Assembly: GCA_019912425.1 (NCBI GenBank)
Contig: JAIOIU010000080.1
Span: 1 to 64,000 of the forward strand
DNA: 64,000 nucleotides
Origin: Candidatus Methylomirabilis tolerans
GTDB taxonomy: Bacteria > Methylomirabilota > Methylomirabilia > Methylomirabilales > Methylomirabilaceae
Direction of reading: 5' to 3'
The position numbers were made by a program, and so were the translations under genes. The notes under the pieces are model-generated. The model worked only from the letters and a program-made list of their open reading frames with translations, searched no databases and was not told where the DNA came from. Positions 1 to 8,746 of the stretch are shown one piece after another. Position 1 is the first letter of the stretch. Each line of letters opens with the position of its first letter.

Positions 1-1032
1 GACGTCCGCCACCGACAGGGTCGACTGATCGGCTACATGGAAGCCCTGGGATTCACGCTCCGCCAGGAGGCCGTCCTGAACACCCTCACGTCCGATGTGC
101 TCAAGAGCAGTGACATCGAGGGCGAGAAGCTGGATGCTGAACAGGTCCGGTCCTCGATTGCGCGCCGCCTCGGTCTGGATATCGGCGCACTCAAACCCGC
201 AGACCGCACGGTCGAGGGTATCGTTGATATGATGCTCGACGCCACGCGCCAGTATGGCCAGCCGCTCAGCGCCGAGAGGGTCTGCGCGTGGCACGCGTCC
301 CTGTTTCCCACCGGGCGCAGCGGTATGACTACCATGAGGACGGGGGGCTGGCGTGACGACCGTACCGGCCCGATGCAGGTCGTTTCTGGGCCGGTTGGGA
401 AGGAGCGCGTCCATTATCACGCGCCTCCCGCATCGCGGGTCGATGGGGAGATGCGTGCGTTCCTGGAGTGGTTCAATGCCAACGCCGACATGGATCCGGT
501 CTTGAAAGCTGGACTGGCCCATCTCTGGTTTGTCACCATCCACCCGTTTGATGACGGCAACGGCCGCATTGCGCGCGCTATCGCCGACATGTCCCTGGCG
601 CGCTCAGAACACAGTTCGCAGCGCTTCTACAGTATGTCAGCGCAAATCCGGCAGGAGCGTCACGCGTATTACGGCGCACTCGAAGCCACGCAGAAGGGGA
701 CGATGAACATCACGCCCTGGCTGGAATGGTTCCTCGGCTGTCTGGGCCGCGCCATCGACGGCGCACACACCACTTTGGCCGCAGTCCTTGCCAAGGCGCG
801 CTTCTGGGACGCGATCGTCGGCATGGCGATCAACAACCGGCAACGTCTTGTGCTCAACCGTCTCCTTGATGGCTTCGCGGTGAAGCTCACGACATCGAAA
901 TATGCGAAGCTCACCAAGTGTTCCCAGGACACCGCTCTCCGTGACATTCTGCTGCTCATCGAGCGCGGTCTCCTTGTCCGCAACCCGAAAGGCGGGCGGA
1001 GCACCAGCTACGCGCTTGCTCCGCGACGATAG
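1..1032 (+). CDS. Fic/DOC family protein, 5' end outside window
   Basis: Fic enzymes usually transfer AMP from ATP to a target protein hydroxyl. The core motif HPFDDGNGRIAR lies at residues 181-192 counting from base 1, with the catalytic His, the phosphate-binding DGNGR loop and the final Arg intact. An inhibitory-helix motif of the S-x-x-x-E-G type (SSDIEG, residues 36-41) lies near the N terminus, so the protein resembles Fic proteins restrained by their own N-terminal helix. The frame is open from base 1 (DVRHRQGRL...), which matches the N-terminal DUF4172-type region, so the ATG at 37 is internal and the true start lies upstream of the window. The C-terminal 80 or so residues look like a winged-helix domain. 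The target is unknown. A HEPN remnant follows in the same frame after the stop. Confidence 0.88.
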   Translation, partial: DVRHRQGRLIGYMEALGFTLRQEAVLNTLTSDVLKSSDIEGEKLDAEQVRSSIARRLGLDIGALKPADRTVEGIVDMMLDATRQYGQPLSAERVCAWHASLFPTGRSGMTTMRTGGWRDDRTGPMQVVSGPVGKERVHYHAPPASRVDGEMRAFLEWFNANADMDPVLKAGLAHLWFVTIHPFDDGNGRIARAIADMSLARSEHSSQRFYSMSAQIRQERHAYYGALEATQKGTMNITPWLEWFLGCLGRAIDGAHTTLAAVLAKARFWDAIVGMAINNRQRLVLNRLLDGFAVKLTTSKYAKLTKCSQDTALRDILLLIERGLLVRNPKGGRSTSYALAPRR

Positions 1033-1218
1033 CGCGACGCATGTGACGCTCCCACGGATCACGGCAAGGCCGCCGTTCTCACAGACTACGTCTGGAGGTG
1101 TCGCTACCCCGGGGAGCCGGAAGACCCCACGCGGCAGGAAGCTGAGTCGGCACTGGCTTTCGCCCGTGAGCTGTGCGAAGCAATTCTGTTGCGTTTGCCA
1201 CCGGTGGTGAAATCATAA
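1033..1218 (+). pseudogene. HEPN-domain C-terminal remnant
   Basis: Directly after the fic stop, the same frame stays open for 61 codons and ends at TAA 1216-1218. The translation includes the pattern RYPGEPEDPTRQEAESAL followed by FARELCEAILLRLP, which matches the C terminus of HEPN-domain proteins (the RYPG...EA..AL.A..V...I...LP pattern). There is no start codon or ribosome binding site and the N-terminal half of the domain is absent, so it is a fragment. The family call is from pattern memory. Confidence 0.5.
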
Positions 1219-1309
1219 GTTTCAAGACCAGGCCATCTCACCAAATCAGGACAATACTCGCCTATAGTCATCAATCGCCTCGATATACCGAGCGTGGCAG
1301 GGGGAGCAG

Positions 1310-1912
1310 GTGAGCGCGAGAAGCGAGGCATACCAGTTCAAGATTACGCTGCGGGGGATCACACCGTCGGTGTGGCGGCGGATCGAGGTGCCGGCAAGCT
1401 ACAGTCTATGGGACCTGCACGTCGCGATCCAGGACGCCATGGGCTGGCAGGACTACCACCTGCACGTCTTCCGGTTCGACGATCCGAACCGGGGCGGGAG
1501 GATCGAGGTCGGGATTCCGGATGAGGACGCGTTCGAGGGGGACCCGGTCGTGCTACCGGGCTGGGAGCAGACGACGTCGGCATACTTCAATCGGCCCGGT
1601 ATGCGGGTCGAATACGAGTACGATTTCGGCGACAGTTGGGAGCACGATCTCCTGTTTGAGGGGATTGTCCAGCGCGTCAAAGGTCAGAAGTACCCACGCT
1701 GCACGGGCGGTGCCAGGGCCTGCCCACCGGAAGACTGCGGTGGCGTGCATGGGTACGAGAGGCTGCTCTCGGTGATATTTGATCCCAAGGATCCAGAGTA
1801 CGAGCGCATGATAACCTGGCTCGGCGGAGGCTTCGATCCGGAGGCGTTTGATCCGGCGCAGGTCAAGTTCGACAACCCACGCGCCAGGTGGCGGCGCGCG
1901 TTCAGAAGCTGA
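1310..1912 (+). CDS. pRiA4b ORF-3 family protein
   Basis: 200 residues from a GTG start preceded by a G-rich Shine-Dalgarno stretch about 5 bases upstream. The N-terminal pattern YQFKITLRGITPSVWRRIEV and the later HLHVFRF and YDFGDSWEHD segments are the hallmarks of the family named after ORF-3 of plasmid pRiA4b (also annotated as 'IS1096 element passenger TnpR family'). Members are common in accessory and plasmid-like DNA; biochemical function is not established, and the TnpR label is misleading because no resolvase catalytic domain is present. Two Cys near residues 130-145 (RCTGGARACPPEDCGG) are typical of the family and could bind metal. The neighbours (Fic, HEPN remnant) also point to accessory DNA. 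Confidence 0.85.
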   Translation: MSARSEAYQFKITLRGITPSVWRRIEVPASYSLWDLHVAIQDAMGWQDYHLHVFRFDDPNRGGRIEVGIPDEDAFEGDPVVLPGWEQTTSAYFNRPGMRVEYEYDFGDSWEHDLLFEGIVQRVKGQKYPRCTGGARACPPEDCGGVHGYERLLSVIFDPKDPEYERMITWLGGGFDPEAFDPAQVKFDNPRARWRRAFRS

Positions 1913-2273
1913 GGCAACACGACGCTCGCGAACAGATCAGAGGAGCACTCGAAGGCTGGAGAGGTGGGCTTGGCCAGTGTGCGCAGAGTCCAGAATGTCC
2001 GCTGGACCCTGCCCTCGACACTTTCCGTTTACTTTTCGACAAGTTCTCAAGTATTATTTCACCCGTTCAGCTTCACCGAATGAACTGGCTGGAAGGCGTA
2101 GGCTGAGCCGCCTATTCCGCAGCGATTCGACAATATCGATCTCAAGCGGTTCCAAGGCGTGCGAGGGGCTTGCGTGTCAGTCGGCTTTTCTGTTCTTTGC
2201 CGGTCACGATGTTATCGTCTTGATCCACATAACCCCCCGGCCTGAAGGCGGGGACTTGTAGGAGTCTTCAATC
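1913..2273. other. Intergenic spacer, no convincing gene
   Basis: About 360 bases between the pRiA4b-type gene and the lipoprotein gene. Short open frames show no recognisable motif. Bases 2231-2257 hold an imperfect hairpin (CCCCCCGGCCTGAAGGCGGGG) of the kind found at IS200/IS605 ends, but no transposase is present, so it may be only a terminator-like or regulatory hairpin. Confidence 0.4.
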
Positions 2274-3023
2274 ATGATCAGCAGGGTGCCTGTGTTCATC
2301 GGTGTGGTGCTGGGTGTGGTCTTCATTGTGGGGTGCGAGAAACGCGAGATGCATGTCAAAACCGTCAATGTCAGCGCGTCAACCATTTACTGTCACTTCG
2401 ATCCATCCTGTGCGGTAAACAGTACCGACAGCACTACGACGCCTATTCCGATGCAGGCTGGGGGGACCGCCTTGCTCCACTCCCGCACCTTCGCGGGCAG
2501 GCCTGGAACGCCGGCGAGCGGTCTGTACGGCTACGAGTATCGGCTGGATCTCGAAAAGGCCAGCGAGACGATGGTGGAGGTCGAAGGGGTGGCGATCAAG
2601 CATAGGCCGTGTTTACTGACCATGTCGCTCGAGTTTGGGCCGATCGTCGATACACTGGATTACGATGGCGATGGGAAGGCGGGAGATTTGATCTATGTCG
2701 TCACGAGCGGCGGGCCTGGCACGATTCGGCCTGGAGCGGTCCACCGGTGGCGCAACAAGCTCATCGTGAACTTCGACACCCCCGTCTGCGTCGGACCGCC
2801 CGGTGACCAAGGCCATAGCAGCTACCTCTTTGGCCTGGCCTCCACGGAGCCCCCAACGTCCGCCGAAGCCACGGTCAAGGAAACGGCCGGCTTAGCCGCG
2901 GCGCCGGTAAAATACGAGCAACTTCCACGGGCGTCAAAACTCGACCAATATCCCTATTACAAAGTGCCGGTCCGCGCCCCCCGGACAAATACGGCGCCTG
3001 AGCCGGAGGATTCCGGAAGCTAG
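2274..3023 (+). CDS. Hypothetical lipoprotein
   Basis: 249 residues, ATG start. The N terminus MISRVPVFIGVVLGVVFIVG followed by Cys is a bacterial lipoprotein signal with cleavage before Cys-21 (VFIVGC lipobox), so the mature protein should be membrane-anchored outside the cytoplasm. The middle contains DYDGDGKAGDLIYVV (about residues 125-139), an acidic loop similar to calcium-binding FG-GAP/dockerin-type loops. Four or so further cysteines (for example YCHFDPSC near residue 40) could form disulfides. I do not recognise a family. The last 13 codons overlap a 23-base sequence repeated exactly at 9654-9676, so the proline-rich C terminus may be of repeat origin. Confidence 0.6.
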   Translation: MISRVPVFIGVVLGVVFIVGCEKREMHVKTVNVSASTIYCHFDPSCAVNSTDSTTTPIPMQAGGTALLHSRTFAGRPGTPASGLYGYEYRLDLEKASETMVEVEGVAIKHRPCLLTMSLEFGPIVDTLDYDGDGKAGDLIYVVTSGGPGTIRPGAVHRWRNKLIVNFDTPVCVGPPGDQGHSSYLFGLASTEPPTSAEATVKETAGLAAAPVKYEQLPRASKLDQYPYYKVPVRAPRTNTAPEPEDSGS

Positions 3024-3053
3024 TGTAGTGTCCCTAACGGTACGTTACATATT

Positions 3054-3094
3054 CCGTTCGTCCTGAGCCTAGTCGAAGGACTCACCACGAACGG
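3054..3094. repeat. Dispersed palindromic repeat
   Basis: A 41-base element with outer inverted arms CCGTTCG (3054-3060) and CGAACGG (3088-3094) and an inner complementary pair TCCT/AGGA around TAGTCGA. Sequences of the type 'TTCGTCCTGAGC..GTCGAAGGA' are widespread intergenic repeats in bacterial genomes. It lies 30 bases after the lipoprotein stop and could also act as a terminator-like structure. The rest of 3095-3443 shows no gene. Confidence 0.55.
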
Positions 3095-3443
3095 GATGTA
3101 TAGGGATTTCTGCGATACTACGCTGGCCCGCCCTTGCAGACCTTATGACCCGGACTGGTTCACCATGGGCCGGTCACCTGTATCAGTATCGAACGCTGCG
3201 ATCTGGCGATGATCGACACCAAGAGCAGAGCGCTCGAAGTCGTTTAAACGCTGAAAGTATAGTTCGCCAGAGTGCAGCCGATCACCGTCCAGTAAGTGCC
3301 TCGGGTTACAGCCCCATGTCGGCCAGATAGTCATGGCTGATGTCCCATGTCGCCACTTTCCCAGGTCCTGGCACATCCCGTGCAATTGTACCCCTGCCTG
3401 AGGGTCGGCCGACAGACACGACAGCCTGACGGGGAGGTAGCGC

Positions 3444-4238
3444 GTGGCGTATGTCAAGACGGATGAAGTCGTTGCGAAGATGATCGAGGTAGGAGTTGCA
3501 AAAGGACAGCTTCCGATAAAGGACCTGCTGATTCGCGGGTTCCTCTCTGGCGCATTGTTAGGCTTCGCCACGACACTCGCCTTTACCGCGACGGTCCAAA
3601 CGGGACTAGGTATTGTCGGCGGGCTGGTGTTTCCTGTCGGCTTCGTCATGGTCATCCTGCTTGGTCTGGAGTTGGTAACGGGGAACTTCGCCGTTGTGCC
3701 GTTGGGTGTACTCGAGGGGAGAATCGATACGCGTGCGCTTTTGCGCAACTGGGGATGGGCCTTTGTCGGCAACCTCCTGGGAAGCCTGCTGTATGCCTTC
3801 ATGTTCGTCGCCGTGACATCCGGCGGGTCGCCGATCGCGGTGAAGTTGGTTCAGGTGGCGGAGGCGAAAACGATCGAGTACGCTCAACTGGGCACAGGGG
3901 GCATGACGAAGGTTGTGATCAAGGCAGTGCTGTGCAACTGGATGGTGACGCTGGGCCTGGTGATGTCGCTCACCTCTGTATCCGTCGTCGGGAAAACGGT
4001 GGCCATGTGGTTACCCATCCTGACCTTCTTCGGGCAGGGATTTGAGCACTCCGTGGTCAATATGTTTCTGATACCGGCAGGCATCATCCTTGGAGCGAAG
4101 ATCTCGCTGGCCGAGTGGTGGCTCTGGAACCAGATTCCGGTGACTGTCGGCAACGTGGTCGGCGGCTTTCTGTTTACCGGCCTTCCGCTCTACATCACCC
4201 ATCATCGTAAGAATCAGGCGCGTTCAACTGCTGAGTGA
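3444..4238 (+). CDS. Formate/nitrite transporter (FNT) family channel
   Basis: 264-residue integral membrane protein of the FocA/NirC family: pentameric channels for small monovalent anions such as formate and nitrite, with six membrane segments per subunit. GTG start, with GGGGAGGT six bases upstream (3431-3438). Family features include the first long hydrophobic segment starting RGFLSGALLGFATT, the LELVTGNFA half-helix region near residue 75, and the later NWMVTLGLVM segment around 170. The substrate cannot be read from sequence, but the neighbouring denitrification-type genes on the opposite strand favour nitrite. It points away from them, so it is probably a separate transcription unit. 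Confidence 0.9.
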   Translation: MAYVKTDEVVAKMIEVGVAKGQLPIKDLLIRGFLSGALLGFATTLAFTATVQTGLGIVGGLVFPVGFVMVILLGLELVTGNFAVVPLGVLEGRIDTRALLRNWGWAFVGNLLGSLLYAFMFVAVTSGGSPIAVKLVQVAEAKTIEYAQLGTGGMTKVVIKAVLCNWMVTLGLVMSLTSVSVVGKTVAMWLPILTFFGQGFEHSVVNMFLIPAGIILGAKISLAEWWLWNQIPVTVGNVVGGFLFTGLPLYITHHRKNQARSTAE

Positions 4239-4348
4239 AACCGCGCCGGCACCTCGCCTCTGCGCAAGGTTCAGGACAGGCCACCCATAAACGGCGCACA
4301 GTCCCTGACTGCGGCGGATCTGACGCTGCCGTTCCTCCGTACAGCCGT

Positions 4349-5167
4349 TCAGGACCTCCGTTTCTCTCTGGTGGAGGGCGTGATCATCATAGACATGAAA
4401 GACAGCGCGAGCAGTCCCAACAGGGCTGGGGTAAAAAGAATCAAAAATCCTGGCCCCATTCGCCATTTTCCCGTAATCGGATCGTAGTCGAAGCAGCGAA
4501 AAATGGTGTTGTCCCCGGGAAGGGGATATGAGGGAATAAATTCTCCCTGCATTTCTCTCAATACCTCTGCCAGCCTGGAGGTCGCCTGAAACCCTACGAG
4601 TATTCTCAGGAGATACCCATTCCGATCAATGCCGGCGACCATCGCCGGGTGGTCGTATCCTTTGATCTCTTCGCGCCATTCAATGTGAAATCCCAAGTTT
4701 TGGGTCAGTGCTGCGATCTCTTTCGTCACGCCAAATAGCCAGCGTTCCGGTTGGGGTAAGTCCAGGGCACTCGCCACTCTCATCATATCCTCTGCAGTAT
4801 CCCGAGGATCAAGACTGAGGACCAGCACGCGATATCCATCCACTCGAATGTTTTGCAGTTCGTTCCGAAGATACTGGAGATACGGGTAGCAAATAGTCGG
4901 ACATCTGGTATACACCATCGTGAGAAGAACGGGATGTGTCGTATAGATCTCAGAAAGGCGAATCTCCTTCTGAGCGGTCTGTACAACGATATCCGGGATC
5001 TTGCGATAGACGTATCGATTCTCATCGGGCAATGCCGGTTGCGCAAAGGCGGACGCTGCCGGCAAAAGTATAATGATGCAGGTGATGAACGCCGCCGAAT
5101 ACAGTCGATAGCGCGCTACGACGGAACAATGCGGCGCCTTCGGCAGGATGATAGTTGAACTGAACAT
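4349..5167 (-). CDS. Sco1/SenC family copper chaperone
   Basis: 272 residues from ATG at 5167 (a GTG lies one codon upstream). Sco proteins carry copper to the CuA or CuB centres of heme-copper enzymes and have a thioredoxin-like fold. Counting from that upstream GTG, the copper ligands are visible: the CX3C pair C90/C94 in RCPTICYPY and the distant His-174 in GYDHPAMVAG. An N-terminal hydrophobic signal (residues 25-45, ending ASAFAQ) exports the domain, and a second hydrophobic stretch near the C terminus (LILFTPALLGLLALSFMSMM) should anchor it in the membrane from both ends. It lies downstream on the same strand as the CuA subunit and heme-copper subunit I, recalling the norSY-senC arrangement of ammonia oxidisers. 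Confidence 0.88.
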   Translation of the reverse strand: MFSSTIILPKAPHCSVVARYRLYSAAFITCIIILLPAASAFAQPALPDENRYVYRKIPDIVVQTAQKEIRLSEIYTTHPVLLTMVYTRCPTICYPYLQYLRNELQNIRVDGYRVLVLSLDPRDTAEDMMRVASALDLPQPERWLFGVTKEIAALTQNLGFHIEWREEIKGYDHPAMVAGIDRNGYLLRILVGFQATSRLAEVLREMQGEFIPSYPLPGDNTIFRCFDYDPITGKWRMGPGFLILFTPALLGLLALSFMSMMITPSTREKRRS

Positions 5168-5357
5168 CACACTTTTATATTCCTGGTCCCAGAGTCGTGA
5201 AATTTGTCTACAGGGAATGGGAGCGCTCTTGCTGTCTCCCTCTGCTATCCCCCCGTCACAAGTTCCAGATTAATTCTACCGCTCCGGTGTCGGTATGTCT
5301 AATGCTGCCGACTATGCATTTATCGGTCAGGCCACGGCAAGTGGGCCGAAGCAGCCG

Positions 5358-5900
5358 CTAGAGGAAATCCGTCAGATGGGGATACCTTCTGCGGATTTCC
5401 GTCGCTTCTTGAGAGCCATCCTCGAAGATGCGGTGATCTTCGTATGCAAAGCCTGGTGCGACGGTACATCCGGCCAGCGTGAACTCGCCGGTCGTGCGAG
5501 CCGCCTGCCAGCAGCCGGCGGGCACGATACGGATGGGGCTGCTATCGGTGGCGGGAGGGCCGAGGCGCACACATCCAGGCACCCACGACTCTGGATCGAT
5601 CGTATACAGCTCAAGCGGATCGCCCTCGTAGAAGTGCCACAGCTCGTCCGATTTGACCACATGCCATCGAGCCTTCTCGCCTGCCAACAGCATGAAGTAG
5701 ATCGTCGTGACGGCAGCCCGGCTCCCTCGTGCGTCGGGGGGAAGAACCTGCAGTGGTGAGCGGTAGAACTCGGCAAAGCGGCCACCCTCAGGATGGGGGA
5801 GGAGGGCAAGCTGTCGAATAAGGTCGTTGACTCGAGGATTCACGATTACTTGGCAAGAGACCATCTCTTGATGCTTGACGGATACACTTGAAATGCTCAT
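5358..5900 (-). CDS. Cupin-5 (DUF985) family protein
   Basis: 180 residues from ATG 5900, with AAGGGGG just upstream. Pattern elements LLPHPEGGRFAEFYRS, TTIYFMLL, WHVVKSDELWHFYEGDPLEL and the final CTVAPGFAYEDHRIF are those of the DUF985/cupin-5 family: single-domain beta-barrel proteins whose substrates are mostly unknown. It sits between the heme-copper subunit genes and the Sco gene on the same strand, but nothing in it links it to nitrogen or copper chemistry, so it may be a passenger in the cluster. Confidence 0.85.
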   Translation of the reverse strand: MSISSVSVKHQEMVSCQVIVNPRVNDLIRQLALLPHPEGGRFAEFYRSPLQVLPPDARGSRAAVTTIYFMLLAGEKARWHVVKSDELWHFYEGDPLELYTIDPESWVPGCVRLGPPATDSSPIRIVPAGCWQAARTTGEFTLAGCTVAPGFAYEDHRIFEDGSQEATEIRRRYPHLTDFL

Positions 5901-5990
5901 GCCCCCTTATTCGTTAACACACCCCACAATACAGATTCTGCCCAGCATCTTTGGATTACGCCTCCCCTCTGCCTTGGGAACTATCACTCC

Positions 5991-6626
5991 TTATGGGGCT
6001 GTACGAACAAACGAAGCAGCGCTGATTGTTTCCTCAGTAAAGCCAAGCCGGAAGTCGTAACGACGGCCTCCGAATGGAACTTGCAAGGTATCCCAATTCC
6101 GGAGAGTCCATTTCTCCCCCGGCCTTCCTTTAACAGCGGACTCCTCGACCGTATTACACGAGTTATCAGCGATCGAAACAACCTTGAATATCTTTCCGTC
6201 TGAGAAAAATCGAACTACAAGTGCGCCAATGGGTTGACCTGAATCGGTGAACTTGACGCCAATGGCTTCTTCCTTATTCTGGTCTCGCGCGATAAGCACA
6301 ACGTCTCTGGAGCCTTCCTCCAAGATCCGCACTCTGCCGTTTGGAACATTGGAGAAAAACTTCTCAAAGCAGCCCTGTGCCCCTGGTGATTGTGCATCCA
6401 TGAGAGTAGAAGGTTGGTTGGCGGGCTGCGCCGAGGGCACAGTCACAGCAGGCCCTCTTGATGCCGACGTCGCAGCGGGGATCGGACGTGCAAGTTTACG
6501 GTCGAACACTCCGAACGAATAAACAATACTAAGCAGTCCGATGATAGCCGTTATGACCGTCGCTATCCCTGTCAGGATTCCCTGCGTGGAACTCCAGAAG
6601 GATTTCTTGTCGCTCATGTCGTTCAT
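5991..6626 (-). CDS. Hypothetical single-pass membrane protein
   Basis: 211 residues from ATG 6626. One clear membrane segment follows a short cytoplasmic head (ILTGIATVITAIIGLLSIVY, about residues 14-33). Next comes a Pro/Ala/Ser-rich linker to about residue 80, then a compact soluble domain with two Cys (near residues 84 and 156) and beta-rich character. I recognise no family. It is in line with the heme-copper and Sco genes, so a role around that enzyme is possible but unsupported by any motif. Confidence 0.6.
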   Translation of the reverse strand: MNDMSDKKSFWSSTQGILTGIATVITAIIGLLSIVYSFGVFDRKLARPIPAATSASRGPAVTVPSAQPANQPSTLMDAQSPGAQGCFEKFFSNVPNGRVRILEEGSRDVVLIARDQNKEEAIGVKFTDSGQPIGALVVRFFSDGKIFKVVSIADNSCNTVEESAVKGRPGEKWTLRNWDTLQVPFGGRRYDFRLGFTEETISAASFVRTAP

Positions 6627-6751
6627 GGCTTGACCCCAATGATATTGCCTTGACTAACCTCGGTCATGGACAGATGGGTTGTTGCCTCCCTGGATGACGA
6701 AGGCAGGCAAACATCAATCGGACATCTCACCAAGTGGCTGAGCATAAACGC

Positions 6752-8176
6752 TCAACGGGAAAAGGCTTTAACGCACCTCTTTGATGCGCCAAAGAAAAAG
6801 ACGATGATCCCCAGCAAATATAGTACAGCGAAGACCACGGCAGCTTTGGCCAGTGTTGTGCCAAGGGGCAGATCGGGCGGATAGAGATTGAATCGTCTGG
6901 GGATGGAGAACGTCCCGGAAAGATAAAACATGCTCACGAATCCCCAGCCCCCTAATAAGAGCAACGCAAAGATGCTCCTTGATAATCCGGCTGAGAAGGG
7001 TGTCCCGGACACCTTCTCCGCAAACCAGACGACAAAGGCGAGATTGAAGAAGATCTGACCCAACAGGTTATAGGTATGAAAGTGGGCGGGAACCCACTGG
7101 GTGTTGTGTAGGACAAAATTGTTGACAATTGTCGCATCCAACACGGCCGCTACCCCGCCTATCGCCCAACCCAGCACCCCATAAAAATAAAGGAGAGAGG
7201 CCAGATTCCATTTCATCGAGTTCCGGTAGGTGTAGGCGAGTACACTGAAAATCGTGACCACCGCCGCAGGGAGAGGAGCCAGGAATGAGGCAATCTGACC
7301 GATAAATTGAAATCCGGTCGGCTGGACAAAATCCATGTACAGATGGTGAAAGTAGGCGAACATCACGATAAGAAAGGTTGCATTCCAGGATAAGGCCACA
7401 TACCACGCAGTCTTCCATTTTGCTCGATGGCCGAATCCCGGATAGAGCTCATACAGCACCGCCACCGCCAAATACAGCATTTCATTGACTAGCGTGTGTC
7501 CAAAAATAAACGTCAGATTCTTCATCAGGAGCGCATCGTTTTTCATCCACCCCAGATACTCCCCAAAGTACAGGGTCAGCAGGGTCACCCCGGCAAGCAG
7601 GCAGATAAAAATACCGATCAGCGTCGCGGTGAGAACGACAATGAACGGTGGGACCTCCGGCTCTTTTTTCCCGCGAAGGTAGTGCCAGGCCAGGGCCTGG
7701 GATAATGAATATTTCCGCAAGATGCCGATCAGCATGGACAGGGTCCAGACCAACCAACCTACCCCCAATACTGCAATGCTGATAAGAAAAAGCGGCGTCG
7801 CCCACTCTTCCCATGTTCTGTAAAAGGGAAGCGGATAGAGAAAATACCACCCGGCGGCAAACTTCCCGATAAAGGTCGCAATGATCAGTAAGACCACACC
7901 GATCACCGTCAGGATATAGGCGACAATGTTTCCGACCAACGGTGACCGAGCGTATTTATTCAACAGATAGTCGTTACTGGCCATGCCGATGACAAACCAG
8001 GTACCCGCCATGCCGAGGCCATGGAGGGTGAGGAACGAGAAGAAACGGTCCGCCGGCACGGTGATCACCCCTCCCTGATTGGCACGCATCAAGATGCCGA
8101 GAAGGATCAGGATCGGAAAGAGGATGAGACCGGTATAGGTCCATACGGCGGTCATGCGGGAATATGCTTTTTCCAT
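6752..8176 (-). CDS. norS: Heme-copper oxidoreductase subunit I, NO-reductase-like (sNOR type proposed)
   Basis: 474 residues with about 12 hydrophobic segments; ATG 8176 has GGAGAAG upstream. Metal ligands are visible: H52 and H367 for the low-spin heme, H365 for the active-site heme, and H227, H277, H278 for CuB. In oxygen reductases the residue four after the first CuB His in this helix is the Tyr that cross-links to it in A and B families (HPEVY type). Here the motif is HTLVNE, with Asn-231 in that position and no Tyr in the motif. NO reductases lack this Tyr (Glu in cNOR/qNOR). Combined with a CuA-bearing subunit II and a nearby senC, this matches the sNOR idea (NorSY) best: reduction of NO to N2O with electrons from a periplasmic c-type or copper donor. 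Substrate is inferred; an unusual B-family oxygen reductase cannot be excluded. Confidence 0.72.
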   Translation of the reverse strand: MEKAYSRMTAVWTYTGLILFPILILLGILMRANQGGVITVPADRFFSFLTLHGLGMAGTWFVIGMASNDYLLNKYARSPLVGNIVAYILTVIGVVLLIIATFIGKFAAGWYFLYPLPFYRTWEEWATPLFLISIAVLGVGWLVWTLSMLIGILRKYSLSQALAWHYLRGKKEPEVPPFIVVLTATLIGIFICLLAGVTLLTLYFGEYLGWMKNDALLMKNLTFIFGHTLVNEMLYLAVAVLYELYPGFGHRAKWKTAWYVALSWNATFLIVMFAYFHHLYMDFVQPTGFQFIGQIASFLAPLPAAVVTIFSVLAYTYRNSMKWNLASLLYFYGVLGWAIGGVAAVLDATIVNNFVLHNTQWVPAHFHTYNLLGQIFFNLAFVVWFAEKVSGTPFSAGLSRSIFALLLLGGWGFVSMFYLSGTFSIPRRFNLYPPDLPLGTTLAKAAVVFAVLYLLGIIVFFFGASKRCVKAFSR

Positions 8177-8188
8177 CTCGTCTTCTCC

Positions 8189-8746
8189 TTACCTGACCTC
8201 AAAACTCGTTCGCATAATGAAATGGGCAATGCCGCAGTATTCCAGGCACAGGATATTATATGTGCCGAGTTTTTCAAACCGGATACGCAAGCGGTTGACA
8301 TAACCCGGCATCGCCTGAACCTGAGCGATGATGGTATGTTCCGGGTCGAAGATGCCGAATCCGTGATTCACATCCCGGCTGGTAACGCGAAACTCCACCA
8401 AAGCACCGGCAGGCAGAACGATGCCGCCTGCAGCTTCGGCTGGAGCCCTTTCCTTGTCGAGCGATTCATCGGACAGGGTAAAGGCAAACTGCTGTGACGC
8501 CACAGCGATGATTTTCTCAGGCCGGTCACGGACAAAAAGCAGATAGGGAGAGCGGGGAAGGGTGAAAAAGAACGTCACAACAAGGATGCCGGCAAGCGTG
8601 AGAAACCAGAGACCCCGGTAGCGATTGACCCGTGCAGGTGCAATGTCGGTCGGGTTTTTTGTACTGGCAAACACCATCTGAAAGACAAGCACAAGTATAC
8701 CGGTCACAACCAGAAAACTGATCAGAACAAGAACCTGCTGCGTCAT
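8189..8746 (-). CDS. norY: CuA-containing subunit II of the heme-copper enzyme
   Basis: 185 residues; ATG 8746 follows AGGAGACAGGC. Two hydrophobic segments near the N terminus (about 4-27 and 46-63) precede a periplasmic cupredoxin domain. The binuclear CuA site is complete: C167, E169, C171, H175 and M178 in CLEYCGIAHFIM, plus H128 in RDVNHGFGI. The protein should therefore accept electrons from a soluble donor and pass them to subunit I, encoded 12 bases downstream in the same operon. The short domain and spacing resemble B-family and sNOR subunit II proteins more than A-type CoxB. No cytochrome c domain is fused. Confidence 0.85.
   Translation of the reverse strand: MTQQVLVLISFLVVTGILVLVFQMVFASTKNPTDIAPARVNRYRGLWFLTLAGILVVTFFFTLPRSPYLLFVRDRPEKIIAVASQQFAFTLSDESLDKERAPAEAAGGIVLPAGALVEFRVTSRDVNHGFGIFDPEHTIIAQVQAMPGYVNRLRIRFEKLGTYNILCLEYCGIAHFIMRTSFEVR

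Noticed and set aside
2231-2257. IS200/IS605 element end
   Set aside because: Hairpin similarity only; no transposase or second end nearby.
6752-8176. NO dismutase
   Set aside because: Those enzymes are long qNOR-like proteins with a fused N-terminal domain; this one is a 474-residue subunit with a separate CuA subunit.
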